Assembly: GCF_009729855.1 (NCBI RefSeq)
Contig: NZ_WODA01000023.1
Span: 248,001 to 312,000 of the forward strand
Origin: Agromyces luteolus
GTDB lineage: Bacteria; Actinomycetota; Actinomycetes; Actinomycetales; Microbacteriaceae
Reading direction: 5' to 3'
Length of the DNA stretch: 64,000 bases
The stretch's first letter is position 1; every line of letters starts with the position of its first letter. A program made the position numbers and the translations under genes. Below are positions 6,390-15,164 of the stretch, piece after piece. The notes below the pieces were generated by a model that worked only from the letters and a program-made list of their open reading frames with translations, did no database searches and was not told where the DNA came from.

Positions 6390-8258
6390 TCAGTCCAGGT
6401 CGAGCCCGTGGCCGAACCGGAACAGCGGGTCCGCGGTGTCGAACGGCACGTCGGGGCGGTTCGCCTCGACCGCGGCCATGCTGCGCGGCAGGTCGAACGG
6501 CAGGCGGCCCTTCGGCGTCGCCTCGCCGAACAGCACGTCGAGCACGGCGCGCGGGTTCGCACCGTAGTTCGCCACGAGCGCGGCGACGTCGCCGGCGAAC
6601 GGCGTGAGGATCGCCGGGCGGTCGAGGAACACGTCGACCACGGTCGGCACGGCGGCGGCGACCTCGCGCACGTGCGCGACGAACTCCTCCGGGAAGTCGA
6701 GCGAGCCGGCGTGGAAGAAGTTCTCGAACATCGTGGCGCGCTGCTCGAACGGCGCCTGGATGCGCAGGATCGCGACATCCGCCTCGGCCGGGGTCTCGAC
6801 GACGGTGCCGTACTCGGCCGCGACCGACGCGTCGACGCCCTCGACGTAGACGCGCAGGCCGCGCGCCAGCGGCAGCGTCCTCGCGCCATCCGCTCGCACC
6901 GTGTTCGTCAGCACCGTGACCGAGAGGCGCTGCGCCTGCTCGCCCGCTGCGACGAACTCGGGCGCTCCCACGACCTGCGTCGCGCGCACGACGTCGACGT
7001 AGCGACGGTCGTCGAAGAGGCCGAGCACGAACTTCTCGCGCAGGATGCGGCGGGCCGAGACATCCAGCCGCTCCTCGGTCACCTCGCCCGTGCGCACGAG
7101 GTCGACGAGCAGCTCGGGGTTCGCCTCGCCGCCGAACTGGTCGGCACCCGCCGCGATGACCTTGACCATGCGCTCGCGCGGGCTCAGGTGCTCGACGCCC
7201 CACGCACGCGCGGGGAACGGCTGGCCGAAGATCTCGCCGTCGGTGATGAGGCCCCAGTCGGTGCAGACGATGCCGTCGAAGCCGTACCGCTCGCGGAGGA
7301 GGCCCGTGATGACGGACTTGTTGAAGCCGAAGCCGACCTCCTCGTGCTCGGTGCCGACCGGCATGCCGTAGTACGGCATGATCTGCCGGGTGCCGGCCTC
7401 GAACGCCGCCTCGAACGGCGTCAGGTGCGTCTCGAAGGCCTCGCCCGGGTAGACCTGCTCGCGGCCGTAGGCGAAGTGCGGGTCCTCACCGTCCTGCTGC
7501 GGACCGCCGCCCGGGAAGTGCTTCGTCATCGTCGAGACCGAGTCCTCGCCGAACTCGGCGCCCTGGAAGCCGCGCACGTACGCGGCGCCGAGGCGCGAGG
7601 TCAGCTCGGGGTCCTCGCCGAACGTCGCGAGCTGCCGCGACCAGCGCGGCTCGGTCGCGAGGTCGACCTGCGGGTGCAGCGAGACGCGGATGCCGACCGC
7701 CGTGTACTCCCGACGCGCGATGTCGCCGAACTGCTCGACGAGCTCCTCGTCGCGGATGGCGGCGAGGCCGAGCGTCTCGGGCCAGGTCGAGAATGCGCCC
7801 GTGAGCATGCCGGCGAGCGGGTTGTCGCTGTACGAGTGCCTCGGGTCGGTCGAGATCGTCACGGGGATGCCGAGCCGCGTGCTCGCCGCGAGCTCCTGGA
7901 GCCGGTTGTGCCACTCGGCCATCGCCGCGGGCGTCGGTGCCGCCTGCAGGATGTTGAAGTGGTTCATGAGGCGACCCTCGACGTACTCGGCGTTCGAGGG
8001 CAGCCCGAACACGGGGTCGGCGTCGGCGAGCGAGCCGTCCTCCCCCATCGTGATCATCGTCTGGAAGAAGAGACCGGCCTTCTCCTCGAGCGTCATCTGC
8101 GCGAGCAGGAGCTCGACCCGCTCCTCGACCGGGAGGTCGCGGTCGAGGTAGCGGCGGTCGACGGCGTCGGCCGCGTCGTGGGCGGATGCCTCGGGGCCGG
8201 CGTCGCCCGCGGGGGCCGCGGCCGCGGCATCCGTCGTGGTGTCGACGAGGTCGGTCAT
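6390..8258 (-). CDS. Glycoside hydrolase family 3 beta-glucosidase-type enzyme
   Basis: A 622-residue GH3 enzyme with the N-terminal TIM barrel (about 45-370) and the C-terminal alpha/beta sandwich (about 400-615). The nucleophile is the Asp in GIVCTDWG (D334), and the conserved KHFPG block lies at 246-250. There is no signal peptide, so it acts inside the cell on glycosides delivered by a transporter. The gene begins 1 nt after the stop of the MFS transporter gene, so the two form an operon. Family members release glucose, xylose or N-acetylglucosamine; the sugar specificity is not evident. Regulation is probably by the divergent tandem TetR protein. Confidence 0.9.
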   Translation of the reverse strand: MTDLVDTTTDAAAAAPAGDAGPEASAHDAADAVDRRYLDRDLPVEERVELLLAQMTLEEKAGLFFQTMITMGEDGSLADADPVFGLPSNAEYVEGRLMNHFNILQAAPTPAAMAEWHNRLQELAASTRLGIPVTISTDPRHSYSDNPLAGMLTGAFSTWPETLGLAAIRDEELVEQFGDIARREYTAVGIRVSLHPQVDLATEPRWSRQLATFGEDPELTSRLGAAYVRGFQGAEFGEDSVSTMTKHFPGGGPQQDGEDPHFAYGREQVYPGEAFETHLTPFEAAFEAGTRQIMPYYGMPVGTEHEEVGFGFNKSVITGLLRERYGFDGIVCTDWGLITDGEIFGQPFPARAWGVEHLSPRERMVKVIAAGADQFGGEANPELLVDLVRTGEVTEERLDVSARRILREKFVLGLFDDRRYVDVVRATQVVGAPEFVAAGEQAQRLSVTVLTNTVRADGARTLPLARGLRVYVEGVDASVAAEYGTVVETPAEADVAILRIQAPFEQRATMFENFFHAGSLDFPEEFVAHVREVAAAVPTVVDVFLDRPAILTPFAGDVAALVANYGANPRAVLDVLFGEATPKGRLPFDLPRSMAAVEANRPDVPFDTADPLFRFGHGLDLD

Positions 8259-8259
8259 G

Positions 8260-9582
8260 TCACTTCACTCCCTTGATGCGGTAGACGAGGACGGCGCCGG
8301 CGAGGGCGACCGCGGCGCCCACGAGGTAGAACGTGGCGTAGCCGCCGATGGCCGTGCTCGCACCGGCCGCGATGATCGCGGGCGCGATCGCGGGGGCGAT
8401 CGACTGCGGCAGGGCGTTGGCGATGTTGAGCACGCCGAGGTCCTTGGCGGTGTCGTCGGGGTTCGGCAGCACCTGGGTCGCGAGCGCGAGGTCGACCGAG
8501 AAGAACGAGCCGGCGCCGAGGCCGATGATCGCCTGGCCGAGGATGAGGACCTCGATGCTGGGCGCGAACGCGAGCATCACGAGGCCGACGACCATGACGA
8601 CGCCGGCGATCGCCACGAACGGGCGGCGCTTGCCGATGCGGTCGGAGAGCATGCCGCCGACGGGGCCCGAGATCGCCATCGCGCCCATGGCCGCGAGGTT
8701 GCTGATGAGGATCGTGGTGATCGCCTCCTGCTCGGCGAGCTGGAAGCGCTCGGTGAGGTAGAGCGGGAGGAAGGTGGCGACGCCCGCGTAGCCGAACATG
8801 ACCATGAACTTGGTGAGCCAGGTCCAGCCGAAGTCGGGGTGCTTCTTGGGGTCGAACACGAACGAGCCGAGGAACTGGCGCATCGTGTAGCGCTCGGCGG
8901 GCTTCTCGGTGAGCACGCGGTCCTTGAGCACGAGCGCGAAGAGCACGGCGAGGAGGGTCGCGATCGCGGCGGGCACCACGAAGCGCGTGAAGTCGTCGGC
9001 AAGGAAGTTCACGAGCACGCTGCCGCCGAGGATGCCGAGCGGGGTGGTCAGGCCGATGATGCCCGAGACGCGGCCGCGACGGTCGGTCGGCACCTGGTCC
9101 GGCAGGGTCGCGTTCGCCGCCGCGAGCACGGCGTTCATCGAGACCTGCACGAGGCACCAGCCGAGGAAGACCATCCACACGTCGCTCGCGGCGCCGATGA
9201 GCGTGAAGGAGAGCAGGCCCACGAGCGAGCCGCCGACGATCCAGGGCCGGCGCATGCCGAAGCGCGAGGTGGTGCGGTCGGAGAGGCGGCCGACGAGCGG
9301 GTTGGCGATCATCGCGAAGAGCGCGCCGACGCCCATGATCAGCCCGAGCGAGGCGGTCGCCGCCTCGGCCGACGGGGAGATGTGCTGGATCTTGAACGCC
9401 ATCGACACGAGCACCGGGGTGAGCAGGGCCAGGTAGATGCCGAAGTTCGCACCGGCGAGCGCGGGCGTGTAGCCGCGGGGGGTGCGCTCGGGGGCCGGGG
9501 CACCGGGGGCGCCGGTGGGGGCGGATGCCGCGGGCGCGACGGTCGCGTCGAGCGACCGGGCGGCGGTGGACGACTCTGTCAT
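8260..9582 (-). CDS. MFS transporter, probable glycoside importer
   Basis: A 440-residue major-facilitator protein with twelve predicted membrane helices. The conserved inter-helix motif is visible at GRLSDRTTSRFGMRRPWI and repeated as GGMLSDRIGKRRPF in the second half, a signature of sugar and glycoside-type MFS carriers. The N-terminal 45 residues are Ala/Pro-rich and probably cytoplasmic. The start at 9582 has a GAAGGAG ribosome-binding site; an in-frame ATG at 9657 is inside the promoter region. Translation is directly followed by the GH3 gene, so the transporter probably imports intact glycosides that the intracellular beta-glucosidase then splits. Confidence 0.9.
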   Translation of the reverse strand: MTESSTAARSLDATVAPAASAPTGAPGAPAPERTPRGYTPALAGANFGIYLALLTPVLVSMAFKIQHISPSAEAATASLGLIMGVGALFAMIANPLVGRLSDRTTSRFGMRRPWIVGGSLVGLLSFTLIGAASDVWMVFLGWCLVQVSMNAVLAAANATLPDQVPTDRRGRVSGIIGLTTPLGILGGSVLVNFLADDFTRFVVPAAIATLLAVLFALVLKDRVLTEKPAERYTMRQFLGSFVFDPKKHPDFGWTWLTKFMVMFGYAGVATFLPLYLTERFQLAEQEAITTILISNLAAMGAMAISGPVGGMLSDRIGKRRPFVAIAGVVMVVGLVMLAFAPSIEVLILGQAIIGLGAGSFFSVDLALATQVLPNPDDTAKDLGVLNIANALPQSIAPAIAPAIIAAGASTAIGGYATFYLVGAAVALAGAVLVYRIKGVK

Positions 9583-9635
9583 GCGTACTCCTTCGTACCG
9601 AGCCGATCGGCTCTCGAGGAGACACGGTAACCCAA

Positions 9636-9677
9636 AATCAAACAGTTGGAAAGTCAATTTCGAACGACTGGTAGATT
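9636..9677. promoter_or_regulatory. Candidate wide operator between MFS operon and tandem-TetR gene
   Basis: In an AT-rich divergent region, AATCAAACAGT (9636-9646) and ACTGGTAGATT (9667-9677) form an inverted repeat (AATCNNNCAGT-N20-ACTGNNNGATT). A shorter repeat, AGTC-N10-GACT (9652-9669), is nested across its right arm. It lies where both divergent promoters must be. Confidence 0.45.
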
Positions 9678-9698
9678 GGCCGTCGGGAGGGGGACGCC

Positions 9699-11000
9699 GT
9701 GGTCATCGAATCTGCGACCCGTGCCGCGCGATCCGCGTCGACGCGCCACCGGGTACTGGCGTCGGCGCGCGACCTGTTCGCCGCGCGCGGGTTCGGTGCG
9801 GTGTCGATGCGGGACGTCGCCGCCGAGGCAGGGGTGAGCCACCCCACCGTCCGGAACCTGTTCGGCTCGATGGACGCCCTGCTCGACGCGGTCGTCGAGG
9901 GCTACGAGGCCGACCTCCAGGAGGCGCTCGAGGGTCGGACCCCCGACCTGGACCTGATCGACATGATCGCCCGCACCGGTCGCGACATCCCCGGTTACAT
10001 CGAATTGTTCACGGTGCTCGCGGGCGCGGCGACGCTTCCCGAGCATCCGGCGCACGAGCGCTTCCGCGCTCGCGACTCCGCGTTCCAGGCCATGGGCGCG
10101 GAGATGCTGCGGAACGCGCGCGACCGCGGCGAGCTGCCCGCCGACCTCGACGTCGCGGGCGAGGCGCGACGGCTCAACGCGGCGTGGGACGGACTGCAGG
10201 TCATCTCGCGCTACCTGCCCGACGAGGTCGACGTGCCCGAGGCGCTCGCCCGCCGCATCGCCCGGCTCCGCGGACGCGCGCCCGCGGTCGGCCCGGTCGA
10301 CGACGTCGAGCCGCTCGCGATCACGATGCTCCTCGTCGACGAACCGATCGATGACGCCGGCTACGCGGTGGGTCGCCGCCGCCGTGCCGACATCATCGAC
10401 CAGGCGACGGCGATCTTCGCGCGCGACGGTTATCACGGCGCGAGCCTGCGCGACATCGCGTCGTCGGTGGGCGTGAACGCCTCGACGCTGCTGCACCACT
10501 TCGGCAGCAAGGAGGCGCTGCTCGCCGCCGTGCTCGCGCACCGCGACGCGGCGATGGCCGCCCGCGAGGCCGACGCCGACGACGACCCGGTCCGGATCCT
10601 GCGCGATCTCGGCGCCGCCGCGAGCCATGACGCCCGCACCGAACCCGGCCTCATCAGCATCTACGCCGTGCTCTCGACCGAGGCGGTCGCGCCGACGCAT
10701 CCGGCCCACGAGTACTTCCGCGACCGGTTCGCGCGAGCCATCCGCATGTTCGAGAACGTGATCCAGCGCGCCGCGGCGCGCGGCGCGACCCGCCCCGACG
10801 TCGATCCGCACGCCGAGGCGATCCACCTCATCGCGCTCTGGGACGGCCTGCAGCTGCAGTGGGGCTACGACCCGGACGCGATCGACATCGGGCGCGAGCT
10901 CGATGCGCACCTCGCGGGGGTGCTGCGGGACGACGTCACCGGCGCGCCGGAACCCGCTCCAGCTCGTCCAGCAGCGGCGACTCCGCGACGTCCCGCATGA
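9699..11000 (+). CDS. Tandem double-TetR transcriptional regulator
   Basis: A 433-residue protein made of two complete TetR-family units. The first helix-turn-helix is at about 34-56 (SMRDVAAEAGVSHPTVRNLF), with its ligand domain to about 200. The second helix-turn-helix is at about 248-270 (SLRDIASSVGVNASTLLHHF), with its ligand domain to about 410. The halves are clearly duplicated: HPAHERF/AAWDGLQ in the first match HPAHEYF/ALWDGLQ in the second. Ordinary TetR proteins are near 200 residues. The GTG start has a GGGAGGGGG ribosome-binding site. Divergent from the MFS-GH3 operon, it is the probable glycoside-responsive repressor. Its last 65 bp overlap the convergent glycosyltransferase gene. 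Confidence 0.9.
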   Translation: MVIESATRAARSASTRHRVLASARDLFAARGFGAVSMRDVAAEAGVSHPTVRNLFGSMDALLDAVVEGYEADLQEALEGRTPDLDLIDMIARTGRDIPGYIELFTVLAGAATLPEHPAHERFRARDSAFQAMGAEMLRNARDRGELPADLDVAGEARRLNAAWDGLQVISRYLPDEVDVPEALARRIARLRGRAPAVGPVDDVEPLAITMLLVDEPIDDAGYAVGRRRRADIIDQATAIFARDGYHGASLRDIASSVGVNASTLLHHFGSKEALLAAVLAHRDAAMAAREADADDDPVRILRDLGAAASHDARTEPGLISIYAVLSTEAVAPTHPAHEYFRDRFARAIRMFENVIQRAAARGATRPDVDPHAEAIHLIALWDGLQLQWGYDPDAIDIGRELDAHLAGVLRDDVTGAPEPAPARPAAATPRRPA

Positions 11001-12186
11001 TCGCGCGCCCGAGCCCCTCGGCCGATTCCCGATAGCTCGCATCGCCCAGCACCTCGGCGACGGCCCGCGCGATGCGCGCGCTCGGAGCGGTGCGCGGCAC
11101 GGCGACCCCGGCGTGGCGCTCGGTCACGCGCACGGCGTTGTCGGCCTGGTCCCGGCCGTGGTGCAGGATCACGAGCGGCACCCCGGCGGCGAGCGCCTTG
11201 ATCACCGTGCCGTGACCGCCGTGCGTCACCACGAGGTCGGCGTGCGGCAGCACCTCGCGGTGCGGGGCGGATGCCACCACGGTGACGTTCGCGGGCGCCG
11301 CGATCGCACCGGGCTCGACGGCCGGGCCGGTCGTCACGAGTCCGCGGACGGGCAGCTCGCCGAGCCCGTCGGCGATCCGCTGCAGGCAGCCGACGTGGTC
11401 CTGGAAGGTCGACGACATGGCGACGAGCACGAGCGGCCCGTCGCCGTCGGGCGGGGTCCAGCTCGCGGCATCCGCCCAGTCGGGGTCGTCGAGGATCGGG
11501 CCGACGTATCGGGCGTTCGCGGGCAGGGTCGCCGGGAAGTCGAACGCGGCCGAGGTCAGCACGAGCTGCATCCGGGCGTGCCCCATCTGCCCCCACAGGG
11601 TCGGGATCGGATCGAGGCCGTGCAGCTCGCGGAGCTCGTTGAGCTCGCGCAGCGTGTAGCGGTCGATGAGGCGGGCGCCTGCCGCGCGCATCGCGCGGTC
11701 GCGGGCGCGTCCGAGCGGCCCGTGCGCCGGCGCGAGCCCCGCGCCGAACGGCGGCATGCCGTCGGCGGGCAGCACGTAGACGTTCGGCATGATCAGGTCG
11801 AACGGCACGCCGCGCGACTCGGCCGCGATCATGGCGCCGAGCGCGAACCCCGAGGTCACCACGAGGTCGGGCGCGATCTCGTCGATCAGCGCCCCGGTGT
11901 CATCCGCCTGGTCGCCGGCCGGGCCGACGAGCATGTGCTCGGCCATGCCGCGCGCCTGCGCGAGCGGCGTCCGGAGCTCCCAGTCGCGGAACTCGGCGAA
12001 GGGCCGCCGCCAGATCCGCACCGCCGCGCCGGCGCGCTCGACGTCGGCCGCCATCGTCTCGTCGGCGAGCACCGTCACGCGATGCCCACGATCGACGACC
12101 CTCCGCACGACTCCGACCTCGGGCGGCACGGTGCCGCCCGCGTCGGTCAGCGCGAAGAGGTAAGTGCGTACGTTCGGATGCGTCAT
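10936..12186 (-). CDS. Macrolide-type glycosyltransferase (GT1/UGT-like)
   Basis: A 416-residue GT-B enzyme. The N-terminal acceptor domain begins THPNVRTYLFALTDAGGTVPP. The C-terminal donor domain carries VVTHGGHGTVIKALAAGVPLVI (about 340-362), the nucleotide-sugar signature of MGT/UGT enzymes, followed by HHGRDQADNAVR. Such enzymes glycosylate small hydrophobic molecules, including antibiotics, or build glycolipids; the acceptor is unknown. There is no signal peptide. A TACGCT box at 12247-12242 on the minus strand and a GGTGAG ribosome-binding site precede it. Its 3' end overlaps the tandem-TetR gene tail to tail. A second, fused glycosyltransferase lies at 49721. Confidence 0.85.
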   Translation of the reverse strand: MTHPNVRTYLFALTDAGGTVPPEVGVVRRVVDRGHRVTVLADETMAADVERAGAAVRIWRRPFAEFRDWELRTPLAQARGMAEHMLVGPAGDQADDTGALIDEIAPDLVVTSGFALGAMIAAESRGVPFDLIMPNVYVLPADGMPPFGAGLAPAHGPLGRARDRAMRAAGARLIDRYTLRELNELRELHGLDPIPTLWGQMGHARMQLVLTSAAFDFPATLPANARYVGPILDDPDWADAASWTPPDGDGPLVLVAMSSTFQDHVGCLQRIADGLGELPVRGLVTTGPAVEPGAIAAPANVTVVASAPHREVLPHADLVVTHGGHGTVIKALAAGVPLVILHHGRDQADNAVRVTERHAGVAVPRTAPSARIARAVAEVLGDASYRESAEGLGRAIMRDVAESPLLDELERVPARR

Positions 12187-12500
12187 CGGTGCTCACCGTC
12201 CCGGCGGCCCGGATCCGGGCGGACCCGGGCTCGATGCGGTGAGCGTAGCGCCGCGCGGCGAGCGGATGCCTCGGTGCTGGCCCTGTCATCGACGGGCCGC
12301 GACGGCGCCGCCGATCTGCACACCCAAACCCCCCGATCGAGGGCCACGGCTGGAGCGCGCCGCCACTATCGTGACGCTTGCTCACGTACCTGGGGGGCCG
12401 CCCACCGCCTCCCATCCCAGTTCGACCCGGACGCAGCGCCTCCCTGCCCGGATTCGCCTGGGATGAATTCTCGTCGCATGAATTCACGGAGGTGTTCGCA
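12187..12500. other. Intergenic region between glycosyltransferase and peroxidase genes
   Basis: 314 nt with no convincing gene. On its left it holds the minus-strand TACGCT promoter box of the glycosyltransferase (12242-12247). Near the right end are two direct copies of ATGAATTC (12463-12470 and 12478-12485), 15 bp apart, immediately before the peroxidase ribosome-binding site. This is an unusually AT-rich word pair for this genome, possibly a regulator site. Confidence 0.5.
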
Positions 12501-14048
12501 ATGTCAGCCTACGAAGGCGCACCGGACGGCACGTCGCAGGGCGCCGCACCGCGCACGACGGAACAACTGGTCGCCGGCGCGACATCCGCACACGAGATCG
12601 GCTACGGCCGTCGGCCGGCCCGCGGTCACGGCTACGAGCAGCGCGGCCTGGCGTACCTGCCGGGGTCGCAGCTGTTCGAGGGGAAGTTCGGGCGGATGTT
12701 CCGACTCCCGCCGTTCGTCCCATCCGACGACCGGATCGCGGAGATCGCGGCCGTCATGGAGGAACAGGTCACCGGGCCGTCCCCCGAACTCGACAATCCG
12801 AAGATCCCGTCGGGCTACACGTACCTCGGCCAGTTCGTCGACCACGACGTCACGTTCGACACGGCGTCGAGCCTGGAGCGCCAGAACGACCCCGACGCGC
12901 TGACGAACTTCCGCAGCCCGCGGTTCGACCTGGACTGCATCTACGGGCGCGGGCCGGTCGACGATCCGTTCCTCTACGACCGTGACTCGGGTCGCGAGAA
13001 GCTCCTCGTCGGGCGGCACGACGACGAGGACGACCTCCCGCGCAACAGCCAGGACACGGCCCTCATCGGCGACCCGCGGAACGACGAGAACACCTTCGTC
13101 AGCCAGTGGCAGCTGACGATGCTGAAGTTCCACAACGCGGTCGTCGACCTGGTCGCCGCCGACGAGACCCTCAAGCGCGGCAGCGAGAACACGTTCGAGG
13201 CGGCCCAGCGGATCGTGCGCTGGCACTACCAGTGGCTCGTCATCCACGACTACCTGAAGCGCATCGTCGGCGACGAGATGCTCGCCGAGGTGTTCGACGA
13301 GTCCGGGCCGATCCCGACGGTGGATCGCCGGTTCTACAAGTGGCACAACACCCCGTACATGCCGGTCGAGTTCTCGGTCGCCGCGTATCGGTTCGGCCAT
13401 TCGATGATCCGCGGGCGCTACCGGCTCAACACGCTCGTCGGCCCCCTGCCGACGTTCAGCCCCGGCCCGGTCGCGGACGACCCGCTCGGTCACTTCGGCG
13501 GGTTCCGGATCCTCCCGCCGTTCTGGACGATCGAGTGGGCGCGATTCTTCGAGGTGAACGGTGCCGGCGCGGACGCACTGCAGCCGTCCCGCCTGATCGA
13601 CACGAAGCTCGCGAGCGTGCTCACCGCGCTCCCGCCCGAGATCGGCGGCAACCGTCCCTCGCTCATCGCGCGCAACCTGACCCGTGGTGCGCGGCTCCTG
13701 CTCCCGTCGGGGCAGGACGTCGCCCGGCACATGGGATTCGACGTGCTCACCGACGCCGAGCTCGAGCTGCCCGGCGGCGGCCCGGCACCGCTCTGGTACT
13801 ACATCCTCAAGGAGGCGAGCATCCAGGCGAACGGCGAGCATCTCGGGCAGACGGGCGGTCGGATCGTCGCCGAGGTCTTCCTCGGCCTGCTCGAGAAGGA
13901 CGCCTCGTCGTACCTGCGGAACGAGCCGGGGTGGAGGCCCTTCCTCGATTCGGCGGTCGACGGCGACTTCACGGCGCCCGACCTCATCGCGGTCGCGGGC
14001 CACGGGCTGGGGGTGACCGACCTGCCGGGGCCGGGGCCGACGCCGTAG
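12501..14048 (+). CDS. Animal-type heme peroxidase family protein
   Basis: A 515-residue member of the peroxidase-cyclooxygenase superfamily. The distal histidine block GQFVDHDVTFD places His115; RNSQDTALIGDPRNDEN (181-197) contains the likely catalytic arginine; the proximal histidine block AAYRFGHSMIRGRY places His300. No signal peptide is seen, unlike animal relatives, so it would be cytoplasmic unless exported another way. Bacterial members oxidise halides, phenols or fatty acids with H2O2; the substrate here is not indicated. The ATG at 12501 has a GGAGGTG ribosome-binding site at ideal spacing. It stands alone, 62 nt before the next co-directional gene. Confidence 0.85.
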   Translation: MSAYEGAPDGTSQGAAPRTTEQLVAGATSAHEIGYGRRPARGHGYEQRGLAYLPGSQLFEGKFGRMFRLPPFVPSDDRIAEIAAVMEEQVTGPSPELDNPKIPSGYTYLGQFVDHDVTFDTASSLERQNDPDALTNFRSPRFDLDCIYGRGPVDDPFLYDRDSGREKLLVGRHDDEDDLPRNSQDTALIGDPRNDENTFVSQWQLTMLKFHNAVVDLVAADETLKRGSENTFEAAQRIVRWHYQWLVIHDYLKRIVGDEMLAEVFDESGPIPTVDRRFYKWHNTPYMPVEFSVAAYRFGHSMIRGRYRLNTLVGPLPTFSPGPVADDPLGHFGGFRILPPFWTIEWARFFEVNGAGADALQPSRLIDTKLASVLTALPPEIGGNRPSLIARNLTRGARLLLPSGQDVARHMGFDVLTDAELELPGGGPAPLWYYILKEASIQANGEHLGQTGGRIVAEVFLGLLEKDASSYLRNEPGWRPFLDSAVDGDFTAPDLIAVAGHGLGVTDLPGPGPTP

Positions 14049-14050
14049 GG

Positions 14051-14092
14051 GCTCGGGAGCGGAGGAACCGAGCGGAAGAACCACCGGCTCGG
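14051..14092 (+). promoter_or_regulatory. Two mutually exclusive short stems downstream of the peroxidase
   Basis: GCTCGG (14051-14056), CCGAGC (14068-14073) and GCTCGG (14087-14092) allow either a first or a second stem but not both. This resembles an attenuator layout. It may also be a weak terminator or chance. Confidence 0.3.
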
Positions 14093-14109
14093 GCGCGTTG
14101 CCCCTTTGC

Positions 14110-15138
14110 ATGAGAGCGATCGCGTACTCCGAGACCGGCCCGTCCTCCGTCCTGCAGCTCGTCGAGCGCGACATCCCGCAACCCGCGCCCGGCGAGGTGC
14201 GCGTGCGGATCGTCGTGTCGGGCGTGAACCCGACCGATTGGAAGGCGCGCGCGGGCGGGGCGCCGGGCCGGGCCACGCCGTTCCCCGAGGTCGTGCCGAA
14301 CCAGGACGGCGCTGGGGTCGTCGACGCGATCGGCGACGGCGTGACCGGGTTCGCGGTCGGCGACCGGGTCTGGGTCTTCCTCGCCGCGCACGAACGCCCG
14401 ACGGGCACCGCCCAGGAGTTCGCGGTCCTGCCCGCGAGCCGGGTCGTGCACCTCCCGGATGCCGCGGGCTTCGACCTCGGCGCCTCACTCGGCGTGCCCG
14501 CCATGACCGCCCACCGCGCCCTCACCGTCCACGAGGGCGGCCCGACGCGACTCGGACCGGGCGCACTCGAGGGTCGGACCGTCCTCGTCGCCGGCGGCGC
14601 CGGCGCGGTCGGGCACGCCGCGATCCAGCTCGCCCGCTGGGCGGGCGCCCGCGTCGTGACGACCGTCAGCTCACCCGAGAAGGCCGCCCTCGCGACCGCG
14701 GCCGGCGCGCACCACGTGGTCGACTACCGGGCGGATGACGCGGCTCGCGCCATCCGTGCCGTCGCGCCCGACGGCGTCGACCAGGTCGTCGAGGTCTCCC
14801 CTGCGCGCAACGCGGCGCTGAACGCGGCGATCATCGCGAACCACGGCTCGATCTCGGTCTACGCGACGGACGGCGGGACCGAGATGACGCTCGACGTGCG
14901 CCACCACTTCTCGCTCAACGCGCGGTACCAGTTCCTCCTGCTCTACACCGTCGGCGACGCCGCCCTCGCGGCCGCCGCCGACGACCTCACGCGCGCGCTC
15001 GAGAGCGGCGCGCTGCCCGTCGGCGAGGAGGCGGGCCTGCCGCTCACGCGGTTCCCGCTCGATCGTGCCGCCGACGCGCACGACGCCGTCGAGGCGGGGA
15101 CGGTCGGGAAGGTGCTGATCGACGTCGCGGCGGGCTGA
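14110..15138 (+). CDS. NADPH:quinone reductase-type zinc-independent alcohol dehydrogenase (MDR)
   Basis: A 342-residue medium-chain dehydrogenase/reductase of the quinone-oxidoreductase branch. The N-terminal GroES-like domain reads PAPGEVRVRIVVSGVNPTDWKARAG. The Rossmann nucleotide site is VLVAGGAGAVGHAAIQLARWAGA near 158-180. The structural-zinc cysteine cluster of alcohol dehydrogenases is absent. Such enzymes reduce quinones or enones with NADPH, often in detoxification. The ATG at 14110 is preferred because MRAIAYSETGP is the conserved opening; no clear ribosome-binding site precedes it. Two other MDR enzymes of this class, at 20145 and 55920, are each paired with a TetR regulator; this one is not. 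Confidence 0.85.
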   Translation: MRAIAYSETGPSSVLQLVERDIPQPAPGEVRVRIVVSGVNPTDWKARAGGAPGRATPFPEVVPNQDGAGVVDAIGDGVTGFAVGDRVWVFLAAHERPTGTAQEFAVLPASRVVHLPDAAGFDLGASLGVPAMTAHRALTVHEGGPTRLGPGALEGRTVLVAGGAGAVGHAAIQLARWAGARVVTTVSSPEKAALATAAGAHHVVDYRADDAARAIRAVAPDGVDQVVEVSPARNAALNAAIIANHGSISVYATDGGTEMTLDVRHHFSLNARYQFLLLYTVGDAALAAAADDLTRALESGALPVGEEAGLPLTRFPLDRAADAHDAVEAGTVGKVLIDVAAG

Positions 15139-15164
15139 CCGAGGCGCCGTGAGCCGACCGATCG

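Noticed and set aside
5597-6889. An extended acetolactate decarboxylase starting near 6889
   Set aside because: The extra N-terminal sequence is antisense to the beta-glucosidase gene and the family length fits the start at 6331.
6408-8276. A 622-codon open frame on the plus strand opposite the beta-glucosidase gene
   Set aside because: It is the GC-rich antisense shadow of the GH3 gene: the translation is Arg/Asp/Glu/Val-rich with no fold, and the opposite strand has clear catalytic motifs.
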